From: Enterobacter asburiae
GTDB taxonomy: Bacteria > Pseudomonadota > Gammaproteobacteria > Enterobacterales > Enterobacteriaceae
NCBI RefSeq assembly: GCF_007035645.1
Contig: NZ_AP019633.1
Span: forward strand, 62,001 to 126,000
Direction: 5' to 3'
DNA length: 64,000 bases
A model generated the notes under the pieces. That model worked only from the letters and a program-made list of their open reading frames with translations, was not told the DNA's origin and ran no database searches. This document shows positions 45,444 to 54,746 of the stretch, one piece after another (position 1 is the first letter of the stretch; each line of letters begins with the position of its first letter). A program made the translations under genes and the position numbers.

Positions 45444-45950
45444 TTACGGGTTGTACACTGCGGCATCAACAGCTATAAGGTATGATCCCGGCATAATGTC
45501 TTGGTTTGCGGCGAGAACAATATCATTAGTCAGGTTGCCGGCAACATCAGACACGAAGAATGTGTCGGTTCCCTCCGTTATCGGACTCACGCCTTGTTTC
45601 TCAGCAAATGCCAGAGTCACGTATGTATTTGGCTCACTCACATGATTAACCTGAACAATTCTGCCATTTTCCTGAATGCTCTGATATATTTTATCGGACC
45701 AGCGGAAGCCCAGTTGTGCTGGGTACTCGCTAATCACACTCAGATTCGCAATTTTCGTGCCAGCTTGTATATTTTGCCCCGCGGACAGATTCTTAATCTG
45801 GCTCAGTTTCAGTGTCACCTTGTTAAGCTGGCGGGCATAGGTCAGGTCAGCCTCGATCACCTGACGATCGCTGAAGTCAGCGGCGAGGACGGATGCTGAA
45901 GACCATATCAGGGCACTGGCAAAAACCAGTTTTTTCATTTTATAAATCAT
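45444..45950 (-). CDS. Saf-like fimbrial subunit, variant B (first in operon 2)
   Basis: About 168 residues from MIYKMKKLVF (start 45950; the frame extends to 45992). The leader and ADFSDRQ are identical to variant A at 34094. After 45860 the sequence differs completely. The mature protein has VTLKLSQIKNLSAGQNIQAGTKIANLSVI, LGFRWSDKIY, a TFFVSDVAGN turn and ends IMPGSYLIAVDAAVYNP, much like Salmonella SafA-type pilins. It lies ~100 bp after the AfaD-like gene, downstream of the intact usher, so it is the pilin most likely made in the present orientation. Confidence 0.87.
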   Translation of the reverse strand: MIYKMKKLVFASALIWSSASVLAADFSDRQVIEADLTYARQLNKVTLKLSQIKNLSAGQNIQAGTKIANLSVISEYPAQLGFRWSDKIYQSIQENGRIVQVNHVSEPNTYVTLAFAEKQGVSPITEGTDTFFVSDVAGNLTNDIVLAANQDIMPGSYLIAVDAAVYNP

Positions 45951-46053
45951 CTTTTTTCCATTATTCTGGGTTTTGACCCTGCTGAACCACACTTTACGGA
46001 TCCGAAAATTACTGGCCTTTCGTACCCATGGTCACAGTAAAAGGAGTTGTGTT

Positions 46054-46503
46054 TTAGAGGCTCAGCACCGTTGACGCCCCGATAAGCAACCGCCACATGC
46101 CGGGGCTTGCCTCCTGATGGCCGTCCGTAACTATCCTGAAATTGACACTGTTCTGACTACTCAGAATACGCAGGCCACGTCCTGCATCTTCTGCGGTCGC
46201 CGGCTCGTCGGTCTCAATCCTGACCCGAAGTGGAAGACCTGTACCACCGGGGGAGGTGAGTGCAAGACGATAATCGCCAGCATCCTGACCCCCTTCCAGC
46301 CACAGACGGAAACCTTCATGCGGCCCATTCCAGGTCACCCGCCCCCTTCCGAGCAGGGAGCCGTCTGCAACAGGCCCGGCGGTTCGGGTCGCTTCCGGGC
46401 GAAAATCGATATGCGGAATGTCTGCCGATGCCGGAAGCGACTGCAGGAAACTCAGGATTATGGCGACCAGGGTCGCCCGCAAGATTGCTTTCAGAATTCT
46501 CAT
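46054..46503 (-). CDS. AfaD/SafD-like tip subunit (operon 2)
   Basis: 149 residues, identical to the copy at 33541-33990; see there for motifs. It starts 21 bp after the intact usher, so it is probably made and exported in this operon. In Afa-type systems this subunit sits at the fibre tip. Confidence 0.8.
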   Translation of the reverse strand: MRILKAILRATLVAIILSFLQSLPASADIPHIDFRPEATRTAGPVADGSLLGRGRVTWNGPHEGFRLWLEGGQDAGDYRLALTSPGGTGLPLRVRIETDEPATAEDAGRGLRILSSQNSVNFRIVTDGHQEASPGMWRLLIGASTVLSL

Positions 46504-46524
46504 CTAATTCTCCTGTGGGTGCCG

Positions 46525-49041
46525 TCAGCGGCACGTCGCCTGTATGGTATGGACGCCTGAAGCTCCCGGACTTGCAGGGAGTGTATAGTTTGCACTGCAC
46601 TCGCTTCCGCTCCAGCGGACTAAAAGTTTACCTTTTACCGGCAGTCCGGTTAGGTATACCTCACCGCCAGCGCCGGCAACGCCGGCACCGCCTTCCGCCC
46701 CAGACACGGTTACTAGAGCGCCGAATGGAACACCGCTGCCATCTACCCGCGTCAGACGCATCAGAGCACGCGCACCGGAGCGGGTATTAAAGCGTGCCGT
46801 GACGACGGCTCCACGAGTAGGTACCACCCGTACATCCGTCTGGGTGATTTCTACATCATCAGCAAGACTCAGCGGATCAAGACTAATTATGTTTTCCTGA
46901 TACGGTGTAACCGACGGATGCAAAGTGTACCCACGATAATCGGTCCGCACACCGGAGGTGCCACTGACAGAAACACCTGCTGCACCGGGGGCCTGCACCA
47001 GGCTAACAGTGCCCGGTATGTTCTGTCCGAATGTCAATCCGTTTTCGTGCAGAATCATACCGCCATTAAGTTCTGCGCTAACGGTACGCTGCTGAGTGTT
47101 ATAGCTGTAACCAGTCCCGGCATTACCATAGGCTCCGCTCCAGCCCAGATGCATATAGCCGTTGTTCGTTGACGGTCCTTCACGACTGAGGCTGCGGGCT
47201 TGGCGTACGTCCCAGTTCAGGCGGTGGTCCAAAGCGGAACCGTTGAGACCCAGGCTATGGGTATCCCCGCTGCGGCCCATGGTGCCCTGATAAGAGGCTG
47301 TGATGGTGCTGTCGGCACGACTTGTGAGCGGCAAACTGAGCCACAGACTGCTCAGTGACTCATTTCGAATTGCCCCAGTGGCAGTGGTGCTCCGCGTACG
47401 GGACTGACTCAGTGAAAGCCTTGCCCCCCATGGCAGTCCCATTCCGTAGCTCAGGCCATAGTTATTGTCATTTCCGTCATGGTGCCAGTAGTCTGTGATG
47501 GAATAATTAATCCCCAGACTACCAAAACGACCTATTGCCTGAGAGACGGCAATACTGGTCGTGGAGCGCATGCGACCGTAACTTCGGTTGTACCAGAGGT
47601 TACTGTCAGTCGGATTAGTCCGGCCGTAGCTATTGAGAGTCTCCTCAATAGTCGCAAATCCAGGAGTAGCATGACGATAGCCTGCTACGGTAAGGGTTGT
47701 ATCGGTAGCGTCGATGAGTTTGCTGTAGCGCACACGCCATGCCGTTCCCTGTTCTTTGTCTTGGTCACGCAGCTGCGCCTGGGCACCGGTTACGTCAAAA
47801 GACGCAGATCCCCAATTACCAAGGGATACTCCCAGCCCGAGCGCTGCGGACCGATACGCTTTTGCACCCTGCAAGCCGCCGTAGATTGTCAGATCATAAG
47901 GCAGACCGTAGAGCAGCACAGCCTGCCCAATAGTTGCAGCTTCTGTGTTATGGTCAGCAGGCCGATACTGGCCTGCCATCAGGCCGTAACTAAGATACCC
48001 TTCCTTCAGAGAGACCGCGGGGGTCTGATAGGGTACGCTGAAGGTCTGCTGGCTTCCATCACTTTCGCGCACTGACACCTGAAGCTCTCCGCCCCAGCGG
48101 CCCGCCAAGGTAAGATCCCGCAGGGCAAACGGACCCGGAGCCACAGTGGTTTCATACAGCAGGTATCCTCCCTGTCGAACCTCAACGCGCGCCTGGGTTC
48201 GGGCGATACCACGAATCATAGGGGCAAAAGCGCGTTCGGTATAAGGCACCATCAGCTCGTCTGAAGCCAGCATTACGCCGCGGAACGGTACACCGTTAAA
48301 TACTTTGTCTTCCGTGGTACGGTCTCCGAGGGACAGCCTACTGCGCAGGCCACGAAGGCCACGCTCGGCATATGTATAGCTTGTCTGCCAGCGCGCCTGC
48401 GTATTCTCCTGTTTCTGCCAGTTGGACTGGCTGCGCAGGCGCCAAGCTCCGGCGTTCAGACCAGGACTCAACTGCGCGAAGCTGCTGTCGCTATTTTTCC
48501 CACTGTTACCGCGCAGTTCGGTGCGACTTGTACTGGCGCTGTAGTTCATAAGAAAAGCCGGAATACCATCGTCCCACAGAGACTGTGGCGCAATTCCTTT
48601 ACTGGCGGGCCGAAGATGGATTTGCGGTACCGACAGACGAAGTTGCTGCTCGCTAAAGCTGAAGTTGTAGGTTGTCCCGGACAGTATGGAAAGATCAGCA
48701 CAGCCGGAACCGTTGTCAAGCGACTGAAAATCCTCTGTGCGCACGCCATAGCGCGCTAGCTGTTCGACACTCAGACAAGGGTAAAGCACGGGACGGTTAT
48801 CCTCACGCACCAGCGAGAACACAACCTCCCGGCTGTCCACTCGCTGGCCATTGAGCAGAATGTCGACCATATAGGTTCCCGGCAGCTGCGCACCTTCGTT
48901 AAAAAGGCTTATGTCTGCTCCGACCCCGGCCTCTCCCAGCATAGCCGGGTCGAAAGTATAGGTGCGTGCGGCCGCAGACTCTGAAAACAGTGTCAGGCAG
49001 GTCAAAACGGCAGGCACGCAAAATATCGCAGTAATACGCAT
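46525..49041 (-). CDS. Fimbrial outer-membrane usher, intact
   Basis: About 838 residues from ATG at 49041 (MRITAIFCVPAVLTCLTLF signal peptide; GGGGAG upstream). The frame also runs to 49083, overlapping the chaperone stop, but that would bury the signal peptide. Domain order is normal: N-terminal chaperone-binding domain (RTYTFDPAMLGEAGVGADISLF, LPGTYMVDILLNGQRVDSR), 24-strand barrel with plug (VPYTERAFAPMIRGIARTQARVEVRQGGYLLYETTVAPGPF is the conserved plug-flanking region) and C-terminal domains (PTRGAVVTARFNTRSGARAL, LVRWSGSECSANYTLP). It threads subunits from chaperone to surface. It is the only intact usher of this type in the window. Confidence 0.95.
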   Translation of the reverse strand: MRITAIFCVPAVLTCLTLFSESAAARTYTFDPAMLGEAGVGADISLFNEGAQLPGTYMVDILLNGQRVDSREVVFSLVREDNRPVLYPCLSVEQLARYGVRTEDFQSLDNGSGCADLSILSGTTYNFSFSEQQLRLSVPQIHLRPASKGIAPQSLWDDGIPAFLMNYSASTSRTELRGNSGKNSDSSFAQLSPGLNAGAWRLRSQSNWQKQENTQARWQTSYTYAERGLRGLRSRLSLGDRTTEDKVFNGVPFRGVMLASDELMVPYTERAFAPMIRGIARTQARVEVRQGGYLLYETTVAPGPFALRDLTLAGRWGGELQVSVRESDGSQQTFSVPYQTPAVSLKEGYLSYGLMAGQYRPADHNTEAATIGQAVLLYGLPYDLTIYGGLQGAKAYRSAALGLGVSLGNWGSASFDVTGAQAQLRDQDKEQGTAWRVRYSKLIDATDTTLTVAGYRHATPGFATIEETLNSYGRTNPTDSNLWYNRSYGRMRSTTSIAVSQAIGRFGSLGINYSITDYWHHDGNDNNYGLSYGMGLPWGARLSLSQSRTRSTTATGAIRNESLSSLWLSLPLTSRADSTITASYQGTMGRSGDTHSLGLNGSALDHRLNWDVRQARSLSREGPSTNNGYMHLGWSGAYGNAGTGYSYNTQQRTVSAELNGGMILHENGLTFGQNIPGTVSLVQAPGAAGVSVSGTSGVRTDYRGYTLHPSVTPYQENIISLDPLSLADDVEITQTDVRVVPTRGAVVTARFNTRSGARALMRLTRVDGSGVPFGALVTVSGAEGGAGVAGAGGEVYLTGLPVKGKLLVRWSGSECSANYTLPASPGASGVHTIQATCR

Positions 49042-49079
49042 GGTTTGATGGCTCCCCGGAAAACTAAAGATGAAAATCA

Positions 49080-49844
49080 TCACTGAATACGGGCGGTTAC
49101 CTGCGCGCTATCACCGCCCAGGTCGTTAATCACCACATACTTCAGCTCGCTGGCCGGACCGGTACCACCGGATACGGTGTAGATGCGACTGCTGAACGGC
49201 GCGATATAGTCCGGGGCATCAATGGATTTTCCACCCACAGAGATGGTCTTGAGGTTAATGAAATAAGGCGAGTTATTCATCGCCCGCACCCCTTTAGCAT
49301 CGCGGTACCAGGTGAGCTCTGAGCTTGCCGCTTCCGGGGTGCTGCTCAGACCTGCAGGCCGTGTAAAGAGTTTGATGCACTGACGAAGCTTAACCTTAAC
49401 GTCAAGTGTGGCGCTGCCGTTTTTGGCGTCCTTGCGCTCATCCCAGGCGTCCCCTTTTTCAGGCGGGATACCTGTCACGCAGAACCAGTTGAGGGATTCA
49501 CGATCCTTCGGGCTGCTGTCGCCGGTCATTATGATGCGCACACGGCTCTGCTGGCCTGCGTCAAGTCTGAACAGGGGAGGGGTAACCGAGAACGGTACAC
49601 GGCTCCCACCATCATCAGGAGAAACTTCGCTCTGGGCAAGAACAGGGAAATCGTTCGGGTTATTGATAGTGACGGAAACCCCTGTCGAGCCCGGTGTGTA
49701 TATCAGACGGGTTGCACTGAGGCCGACAGAGTAGGTGGTGGTCTTCTGCTCCAGTTTGGTTTGTGGCTCCGCTGAGCTGGCGGAAGGCATAACGAAAATA
49801 AGCGCGAGGAACAGCGGCGCGCGGGTAATATGGGTGTTTTTCAC
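49080..49844 (-). CDS. FGL-type fimbrial chaperone (operon 2)
   Basis: 254 residues, GTG start, identical to 32361-33125. The Cys122/Cys156 pair and long F1-G1 region assign it to the FGL group. It is the first gene of the intact operon; its stop is ~40 bp before the preferred usher start. Confidence 0.93.
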   Translation of the reverse strand: MKNTHITRAPLFLALIFVMPSASSAEPQTKLEQKTTTYSVGLSATRLIYTPGSTGVSVTINNPNDFPVLAQSEVSPDDGGSRVPFSVTPPLFRLDAGQQSRVRIIMTGDSSPKDRESLNWFCVTGIPPEKGDAWDERKDAKNGSATLDVKVKLRQCIKLFTRPAGLSSTPEAASSELTWYRDAKGVRAMNNSPYFINLKTISVGGKSIDAPDYIAPFSSRIYTVSGGTGPASELKYVVINDLGGDSAQVTARIQ

Positions 49845-50379
49845 CAGAAACTCCAGTCAGTAAAAGCAGTAAGCAGCATTCCTGCATCCAGGCAATAAAA
49901 CCGCAGTTCTGCATCTTTGTGGCGCTTGATTCCAGGATAAAGCAGGATTGCCGGGCGGAAAATCAGGGCGCATCCACAAAATGAAGCGTCCTGCGGGCAA
50001 GATTAAAGTGTTCCTCAAATCTGCCTGAAAAAACCGCAAGGCAGGCGCATAGTGGCTTTATTTTACCGCTGCGCATGATGCAGCAATGCGGCGACGGTTT
50101 ATGGGATTAGGTCGCTCTAATTGCGGAAAAATAATAGGAAGGACAGGGTGGTTATTGAAAGATAATATTTCAATTACATAAATATTAATTTATAACACTA
50201 TGCACAACCTTTATATCAGCATATAATGTCGCGATGGCGGCGGGTGGAGGATGGAGGGTGGCACTATATAAGAGTCCGAATGGCGAAGCAGATAATCCAG
50301 TTCGCAGCCGGATGTAAGGAGCGGGCGACTGAGGGAAGCAGCAGTGGGAACTAACTGAGGCTGCTGCGAGGGATCTGCA
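49845..50379 (-). promoter_or_regulatory. Upstream region of operon 2 (within inner repeat)
   Basis: 535 bp of non-coding DNA identical to 31826-32360. It contains the promoter of the chaperone-usher operon; the AT-rich part near 50120-50200 is the likeliest site. Exact promoter boxes could not be fixed. Confidence 0.45.
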
Positions 50380-50976
50380 AGGGGGCATAAGACACTGGAT
50401 TTGCATCGGTTATATCGAATCAGATAGTGCATTAAAACGGATGCGTATTTATGGGAATGCTGTATGTACGTTCATTCACTATCAAGATGAATATATCTTT
50501 AAGTATATCCGGAGTTGATAATTATCTCAAAAAAGCTTCAGGTAATACATTTTTATCTCAGAAGCTCATCACTACCATTGCCGGAGAAAATGAGTGGTAG
50601 CAACTTAATGGCAGGAGATGAGCCATGACAGTGTTCTATCATGACAGTAGCTGCAGCACACTCCACATTAAAACCAGAGCGTTACAGTCCCGTCCCCCTT
50701 TTCCCTTTCTGGCGGATATTCATAAAAATTATTTCAGTAGGTATCAATGGTGAACACAAAAATGTACTGCCAATTATCAACAGTAGTATCCGCTTGTGGC
50801 TCGTGGAGGAAAGCACTCAACTGATCTAGATCACGCTGGCCAGAGCTGTCTGCATGAGTCAGTAGTTAGAAATATTGCCGGGGGGGGTATATTTCTAATT
50901 TCGCGCATTTAATAGATGCAAAAACCAATGAAGTGGTAAAATCAAAGTATATAAAACTAAATTAACGGTGATTGCA
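50380..50976. other. Gene-free stretch between the two fimbrial operons
   Basis: No credible gene. A run of G (50880-50887) and AT-rich DNA follow, and the promoter of the Csu-type operon is expected in the last ~100 bp. Confidence 0.4.
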
Positions 50977-51120
50977 ATGTTTTGTACTTATTGTATCTTT
51001 ATTTGGCTAATATTATTCTGTTCAGTTTTTTTAATGCCTGACACATTTGGCCCCACTCAACGCCAATTTACTGTTGAATGGCTATCATTTACTGAATACC
51101 TTGATACTAACATCACTTAA
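50977..51120 (+). CDS. Possible 47-residue membrane peptide
   Basis: A short ORF ending 9 bp before the Csu-type pilin start. The N-terminal half is hydrophobic (FIWLILFCSVFLM) and the rest polar. GGTGA lies upstream at poor spacing. It may be a leader peptide or chance; no family recognised. Confidence 0.3.
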   Translation: MFCTYCIFIWLILFCSVFLMPDTFGPTQRQFTVEWLSFTEYLDTNIT

Positions 51121-51129
51121 GGAAGAAAA

Positions 51130-51618
51130 ATGATACTTAATAAGTTAACGGCCGCTCTGGGCTGTTTATTCATGATGGTTTCTGCACATTCAGCCTATGC
51201 TGAAATAGAAACAAACTCATTTAACGTAAAAATCGCCGTAAGCAGCCTTTGTAAAATTGATAATATTCAGGATGTTGATTTTGGAACTGTATCAGAAGCT
51301 ATTGACGGTGATGTGGTTAAGGATACTATGCTAAAAATCAAATGCAATGACCTGAAGCCTTATACTATATCACTCACTCCTTCAAATGATTCCCCGGTTG
51401 GACAAGGACAAATGAAATCATCTGAAGGCCATACAATCAATTACGGCTTGTATTCTAATGAGGCTGCCACGACTCCATGGGGAAGCATGAATCTTCAGCA
51501 GTATACTGGTAATGGCCGTAAGCAGAACTACCCTGTATATGTAAAAGTAGCCGGATCTGAATTTGATGCGCCATCAGGCTCCTATCACGATATAGTCAAG
51601 GTTCAGGTACATTACTAA
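51130..51618 (+). CDS. Spore-coat-U domain pilin of archaic (Csu-type) fimbriae
   Basis: 162 residues with a signal peptide ending near AYAEI. The SCPU fold shows as FNVKIAVSSLCKIDNIQDVDFGTVS, a second cysteine in LKIKCNDLKPYTISL, the INYGLYSNEAATTPWG segment and the end GSYHDIVKVQVHY. It is the first structural gene of a four-gene operon (pilin, chaperone, usher, tip protein) with the layout of Acinetobacter csuA/B-C-D-E systems. AAGGAAG lies just before the ATG. It is the likely shaft or a minor subunit; only one short SCPU gene precedes the chaperone, fewer than in Csu. Confidence 0.9.
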   Translation: MILNKLTAALGCLFMMVSAHSAYAEIETNSFNVKIAVSSLCKIDNIQDVDFGTVSEAIDGDVVKDTMLKIKCNDLKPYTISLTPSNDSPVGQGQMKSSEGHTINYGLYSNEAATTPWGSMNLQQYTGNGRKQNYPVYVKVAGSEFDAPSGSYHDIVKVQVHY

Positions 51619-51620
51619 AA

Positions 51621-52364
51621 ATGTTTGTTTTGATCATGAAAGTCTTGAAAATCATGGTCACTTTGTCCGCTGGACTGGTGATGCTATTTACCAGTTCAGC
51701 GGCAGTAGCGACCGGGTTGCAGGTCACCCCCCTTTCGGTAGAACTTGCAGAAAACACCAAAGCGACTGAAATGTGGCTCCTGAACACGAAATCAACGGCT
51801 ATTGATGCTCAGATAAGACTATACCAGTGGGATCAAAGAGAAAATAAAGATGTACTTCTTCCCACTTCGTCCCTGATTATCAGTCCACCTTTCACTAAAA
51901 TTCCTCCGGGTGGAAAGCAACTGGTTCGCGTGATTAGGGGGAAGCAGTCAGACAATTCATCCCCACTGGAAGCCTACAGGATTGTGGTAAACGAACTCCC
52001 GGCACCATCAACAAAAGAGAAAGGCGTTGATTTTGTAATGGAGTACTCGCTTCCTGTTTTCGTGCTTAACAGACCTGTGGATAAAACGTCACAAACAACT
52101 CTTCTCTCCCTCATTAAGAAAGAAGGGAAACATTTTATAAGGGTAGTAAACACCGGAGCGTATATAAGCCATCTTTACGATATTCATTACATTGCTCCTA
52201 CAGGTAAAAAGTATCCGCTCCGCCTGAGTGGGCTTGGTTATGTCCTTCCTGGAAAAGAAATGGAATGGGATAGCGGTTTGAACTCAGCAGTAATACATAA
52301 CGGTGGGAGTATTGAATTTATGCAGAGCGGAATCAAACATACACAGTTAATAAATTTACGATAA
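51621..52364 (+). CDS. Archaic-type fimbrial chaperone
   Basis: 247 residues beginning 2 bp after the pilin stop (in-frame ATG at 51636 also possible). Signal peptide ends near AVATG. The PapD fold appears in LQVTPLSVELAENTKATEMWLLNTKSTAIDAQIRLYQW, LLPTSSLIISPPFTKIPPGGKQLVRVIRG and EAYRIVVNELPAP. There is no FGL-type cysteine pair, and the sequence fits the CsuC-like archaic group. It delivers SCPU subunits to the usher encoded next. Confidence 0.9.
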   Translation: MFVLIMKVLKIMVTLSAGLVMLFTSSAAVATGLQVTPLSVELAENTKATEMWLLNTKSTAIDAQIRLYQWDQRENKDVLLPTSSLIISPPFTKIPPGGKQLVRVIRGKQSDNSSPLEAYRIVVNELPAPSTKEKGVDFVMEYSLPVFVLNRPVDKTSQTTLLSLIKKEGKHFIRVVNTGAYISHLYDIHYIAPTGKKYPLRLSGLGYVLPGKEMEWDSGLNSAVIHNGGSIEFMQSGIKHTQLINLR

Positions 52365-52372
52365 ACACAAAT

Positions 52373-54724
52373 ATGCTTTTTTCTTCATCTTTTATGTCTA
52401 GGCTACTGGCGGGTAGCCTCCTTTTCATATGCTCTACCTCGATTACTGAAGCAACAGAACATACTTCAGCTGTGCGCCGACCAGAACCTGATATTTCTGG
52501 TGAAGCTCACTATACAGTCTATCTTGATGTTATCTTAAATGGCGTATCTAGGGGCTTTCACCCCTTCGACATACAGGGAAAGAGAATCTTTGCTAATAGT
52601 GAAGTGCTCAGCGAGATTGGATTAACACGCACTTTTTATAACAATGTTACTGTCGAGCTATCTGCTAACCAAAGCGTAAGTATTGAATTTAATCCTCATT
52701 TACAGTTGATTAAACTGGAAACTGCAGACAGCAACACGACACTTGACAGAAGGCACTACGGTATTGAAGACCAGTTTATCCCCGCAGACTCAACTAATGG
52801 TGGAGCCGTGCTTAACTACCAGCTGTTACACAATACGGATAAACGAAATTTCAGCTCTGGGATATTCAGTGAACTTCGTGGCATGAGCAGCATGGCAACT
52901 TTTTCTACTAGCATGGTTAACGCATTTGACTACGGTGACGAAAGAAAAATAACAACCAAGCGCCTTGATACACGATTTGACTCTTTATGGCAGGACACTA
53001 ACTTCACACTTCAGGCCGGAGATGCTGTGACAGATATTCTTTCGTGGACACGTCCTTACCGTTTCGCTGGCATTAAAATCTCTAACACGACACCGCTTAG
53101 TCCCGGGAGCACAAAAGTAGCACCGCTTGAGTTTGAGTTCACGCCTAAAGCCCCTTCCGAAATTGATCTTTTACTCGATGGCTCAAACTCTTTCAGGCAA
53201 CGTATACCTGGTGGCCCGTTTACTCTGCTGACAATACCACAGACGAAAGGCTTCAGTAACGCTGAACTATGGATAACTGATAGACAAACTGGCGGAAAAA
53301 CACTAATTACGAAGCCAGTCTATTTCTCTGCAAACCAGCTCAAAGCAGGTGCATCGGAATGGAGTATAGATACAGGTTTCTATCGTAGTCATTATGGTGT
53401 TAAATCAAATGCCTATGATGACAAACTTTTAATTAACGCGAATAGCCGGTATGGGCTCAACCGGAATATCTCTCTGGAAAATCATGCTGAAATAGCTCAG
53501 TCGTTCAGGCATGCAGGTGCTGGCATGGTGGTCACCCCCCATCCTTATCTGGGAGAGCTTACATGGAATCATTCATTCAGTAATTACAATGGATATACCG
53601 GTGATCGAAGTGCAGCTACTCATCAGTGGAACAATCGTTTCTTTTATTCAAAGTTTTCATGGGAAACATTCAGCAAAGCGTTTAAAGACATCCCATCCCT
53701 TTACGGTAATGATATTGCCAAACGCAATATCACAGCTTCCATGGGGATCGGTACAGACAAATTCGGTTTTTTTTCGCTAAGCAATACCGATACACTGACT
53801 CACACTGACTCACAATATCGGACATTATCGTTATCGTGGCAGAAAGGGTTTGCAGACTTCCTGTCTCTTTACATTACGCACCGGATAACCACCGGAAACT
53901 GGAATGATGCATCATATTTTGCAGGAGTGTCTATACCTCTTGGCAATACGTATGTGGCATATAACTCCCGATACAACGATGGTGCTGTTTTTCATAGTCT
54001 CAGTTTGAGCGATAGTTCACGAGGTGAAAGCGGGTTCTCCTGGAAAGGAAGAATCAGCAGTGCTCCTGCATATAAATTTGCAGACGGAGATATTGAGTAC
54101 CAGGGGACGTATGCGACCTTCAGCGGGAATGTCTCAACAGAGGGGTACATCTCGCTGGGAATGGCTGGCTCGCTCGCTTATCTTAATAATAACTTCTACG
54201 CAGGTAGACCTATTCAGGATGCGTTTGCCAGCGTTTCCACCTCAGGAATTGGGGACGTTCCCGTTTATGTGGATAACCGCTTTGCCGGTATCACAAACAG
54301 TTCGGGTTATCTGTTCCTTCCCCAACTATCGTCATTTCAGCAGAATAAAATAAGTATTGATACTCTGTCATTACCTGCTGATTATGAATTTTCCAATATT
54401 GAGAAAGTAATTGTTCCTGCTTACAAATCAGGTAACATTATCAAGTTTGATATAAAACCCGTTCGTGCCGCCATTCTTGTGCTTACGAATCATCATGGTG
54501 AATACTTGCCTGCGGGCACAGTTTTAAAAATCAACTCAGGTAACGAAGAATTTATCGTAGGTTTTGAGGGGCAGGTTTATATTACAGGGCTAAATAATGA
54601 AAATTCTTTCATTGCACACTTATCCGATGCAGGAAGAGGAATTCCGGGTTTATGCAGCGGTCAGTTCTCCCATCATTCCGACAGCAGAGACGCTGTTCCA
54701 ACTTACAGCGTGACATGTCAGTAA
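52373..54724 (+). CDS. Archaic-type outer-membrane usher
   Basis: 783 residues starting 8 bp after the chaperone. Signal peptide ~1-26, then HYTVYLDVILNGVSRGFHPFDIQGKRIFANSEVLSEIGL (N-terminal domain), barrel with FTLQAGDAVTDILSWTRPYRFAGIKIS, LEFEFTPKAPSEIDLLLDGSNSFRQRIPGGPFTL near the plug, and a C-terminal stretch with VPVYVDNRFAGITNSSGYLFLPQL and FDIKPVRAAILVLTN. The size fits CsuD-like ushers, somewhat shorter than FimD/PapC types. It has its own cognate chaperone, so it is unlikely to replace the broken FGL usher. Confidence 0.93.
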   Translation: MLFSSSFMSRLLAGSLLFICSTSITEATEHTSAVRRPEPDISGEAHYTVYLDVILNGVSRGFHPFDIQGKRIFANSEVLSEIGLTRTFYNNVTVELSANQSVSIEFNPHLQLIKLETADSNTTLDRRHYGIEDQFIPADSTNGGAVLNYQLLHNTDKRNFSSGIFSELRGMSSMATFSTSMVNAFDYGDERKITTKRLDTRFDSLWQDTNFTLQAGDAVTDILSWTRPYRFAGIKISNTTPLSPGSTKVAPLEFEFTPKAPSEIDLLLDGSNSFRQRIPGGPFTLLTIPQTKGFSNAELWITDRQTGGKTLITKPVYFSANQLKAGASEWSIDTGFYRSHYGVKSNAYDDKLLINANSRYGLNRNISLENHAEIAQSFRHAGAGMVVTPHPYLGELTWNHSFSNYNGYTGDRSAATHQWNNRFFYSKFSWETFSKAFKDIPSLYGNDIAKRNITASMGIGTDKFGFFSLSNTDTLTHTDSQYRTLSLSWQKGFADFLSLYITHRITTGNWNDASYFAGVSIPLGNTYVAYNSRYNDGAVFHSLSLSDSSRGESGFSWKGRISSAPAYKFADGDIEYQGTYATFSGNVSTEGYISLGMAGSLAYLNNNFYAGRPIQDAFASVSTSGIGDVPVYVDNRFAGITNSSGYLFLPQLSSFQQNKISIDTLSLPADYEFSNIEKVIVPAYKSGNIIKFDIKPVRAAILVLTNHHGEYLPAGTVLKINSGNEEFIVGFEGQVYITGLNNENSFIAHLSDAGRGIPGLCSGQFSHHSDSRDAVPTYSVTCQ

Positions 54725-54746
54725 TTGCGTCAGTAGGAGATGTTTC

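Larger units (their letters stand above)
45860..50379. repeat. Inner inverted repeat, right arm (4.52 kb, complete)
   Basis: Inverted partner of 31826-34184. It contains the upstream region, chaperone, complete usher, AfaD-like subunit and the pilin leader. The 11.7 kb between the two arms (34185-45859) is unique sequence that would be flipped by recombination between them. Confidence 0.96.

Noticed and set aside
50641..50829. 62-codon ORF upstream of the Csu-type operon
   Set aside because: No ribosome site, unlikely composition, no family.
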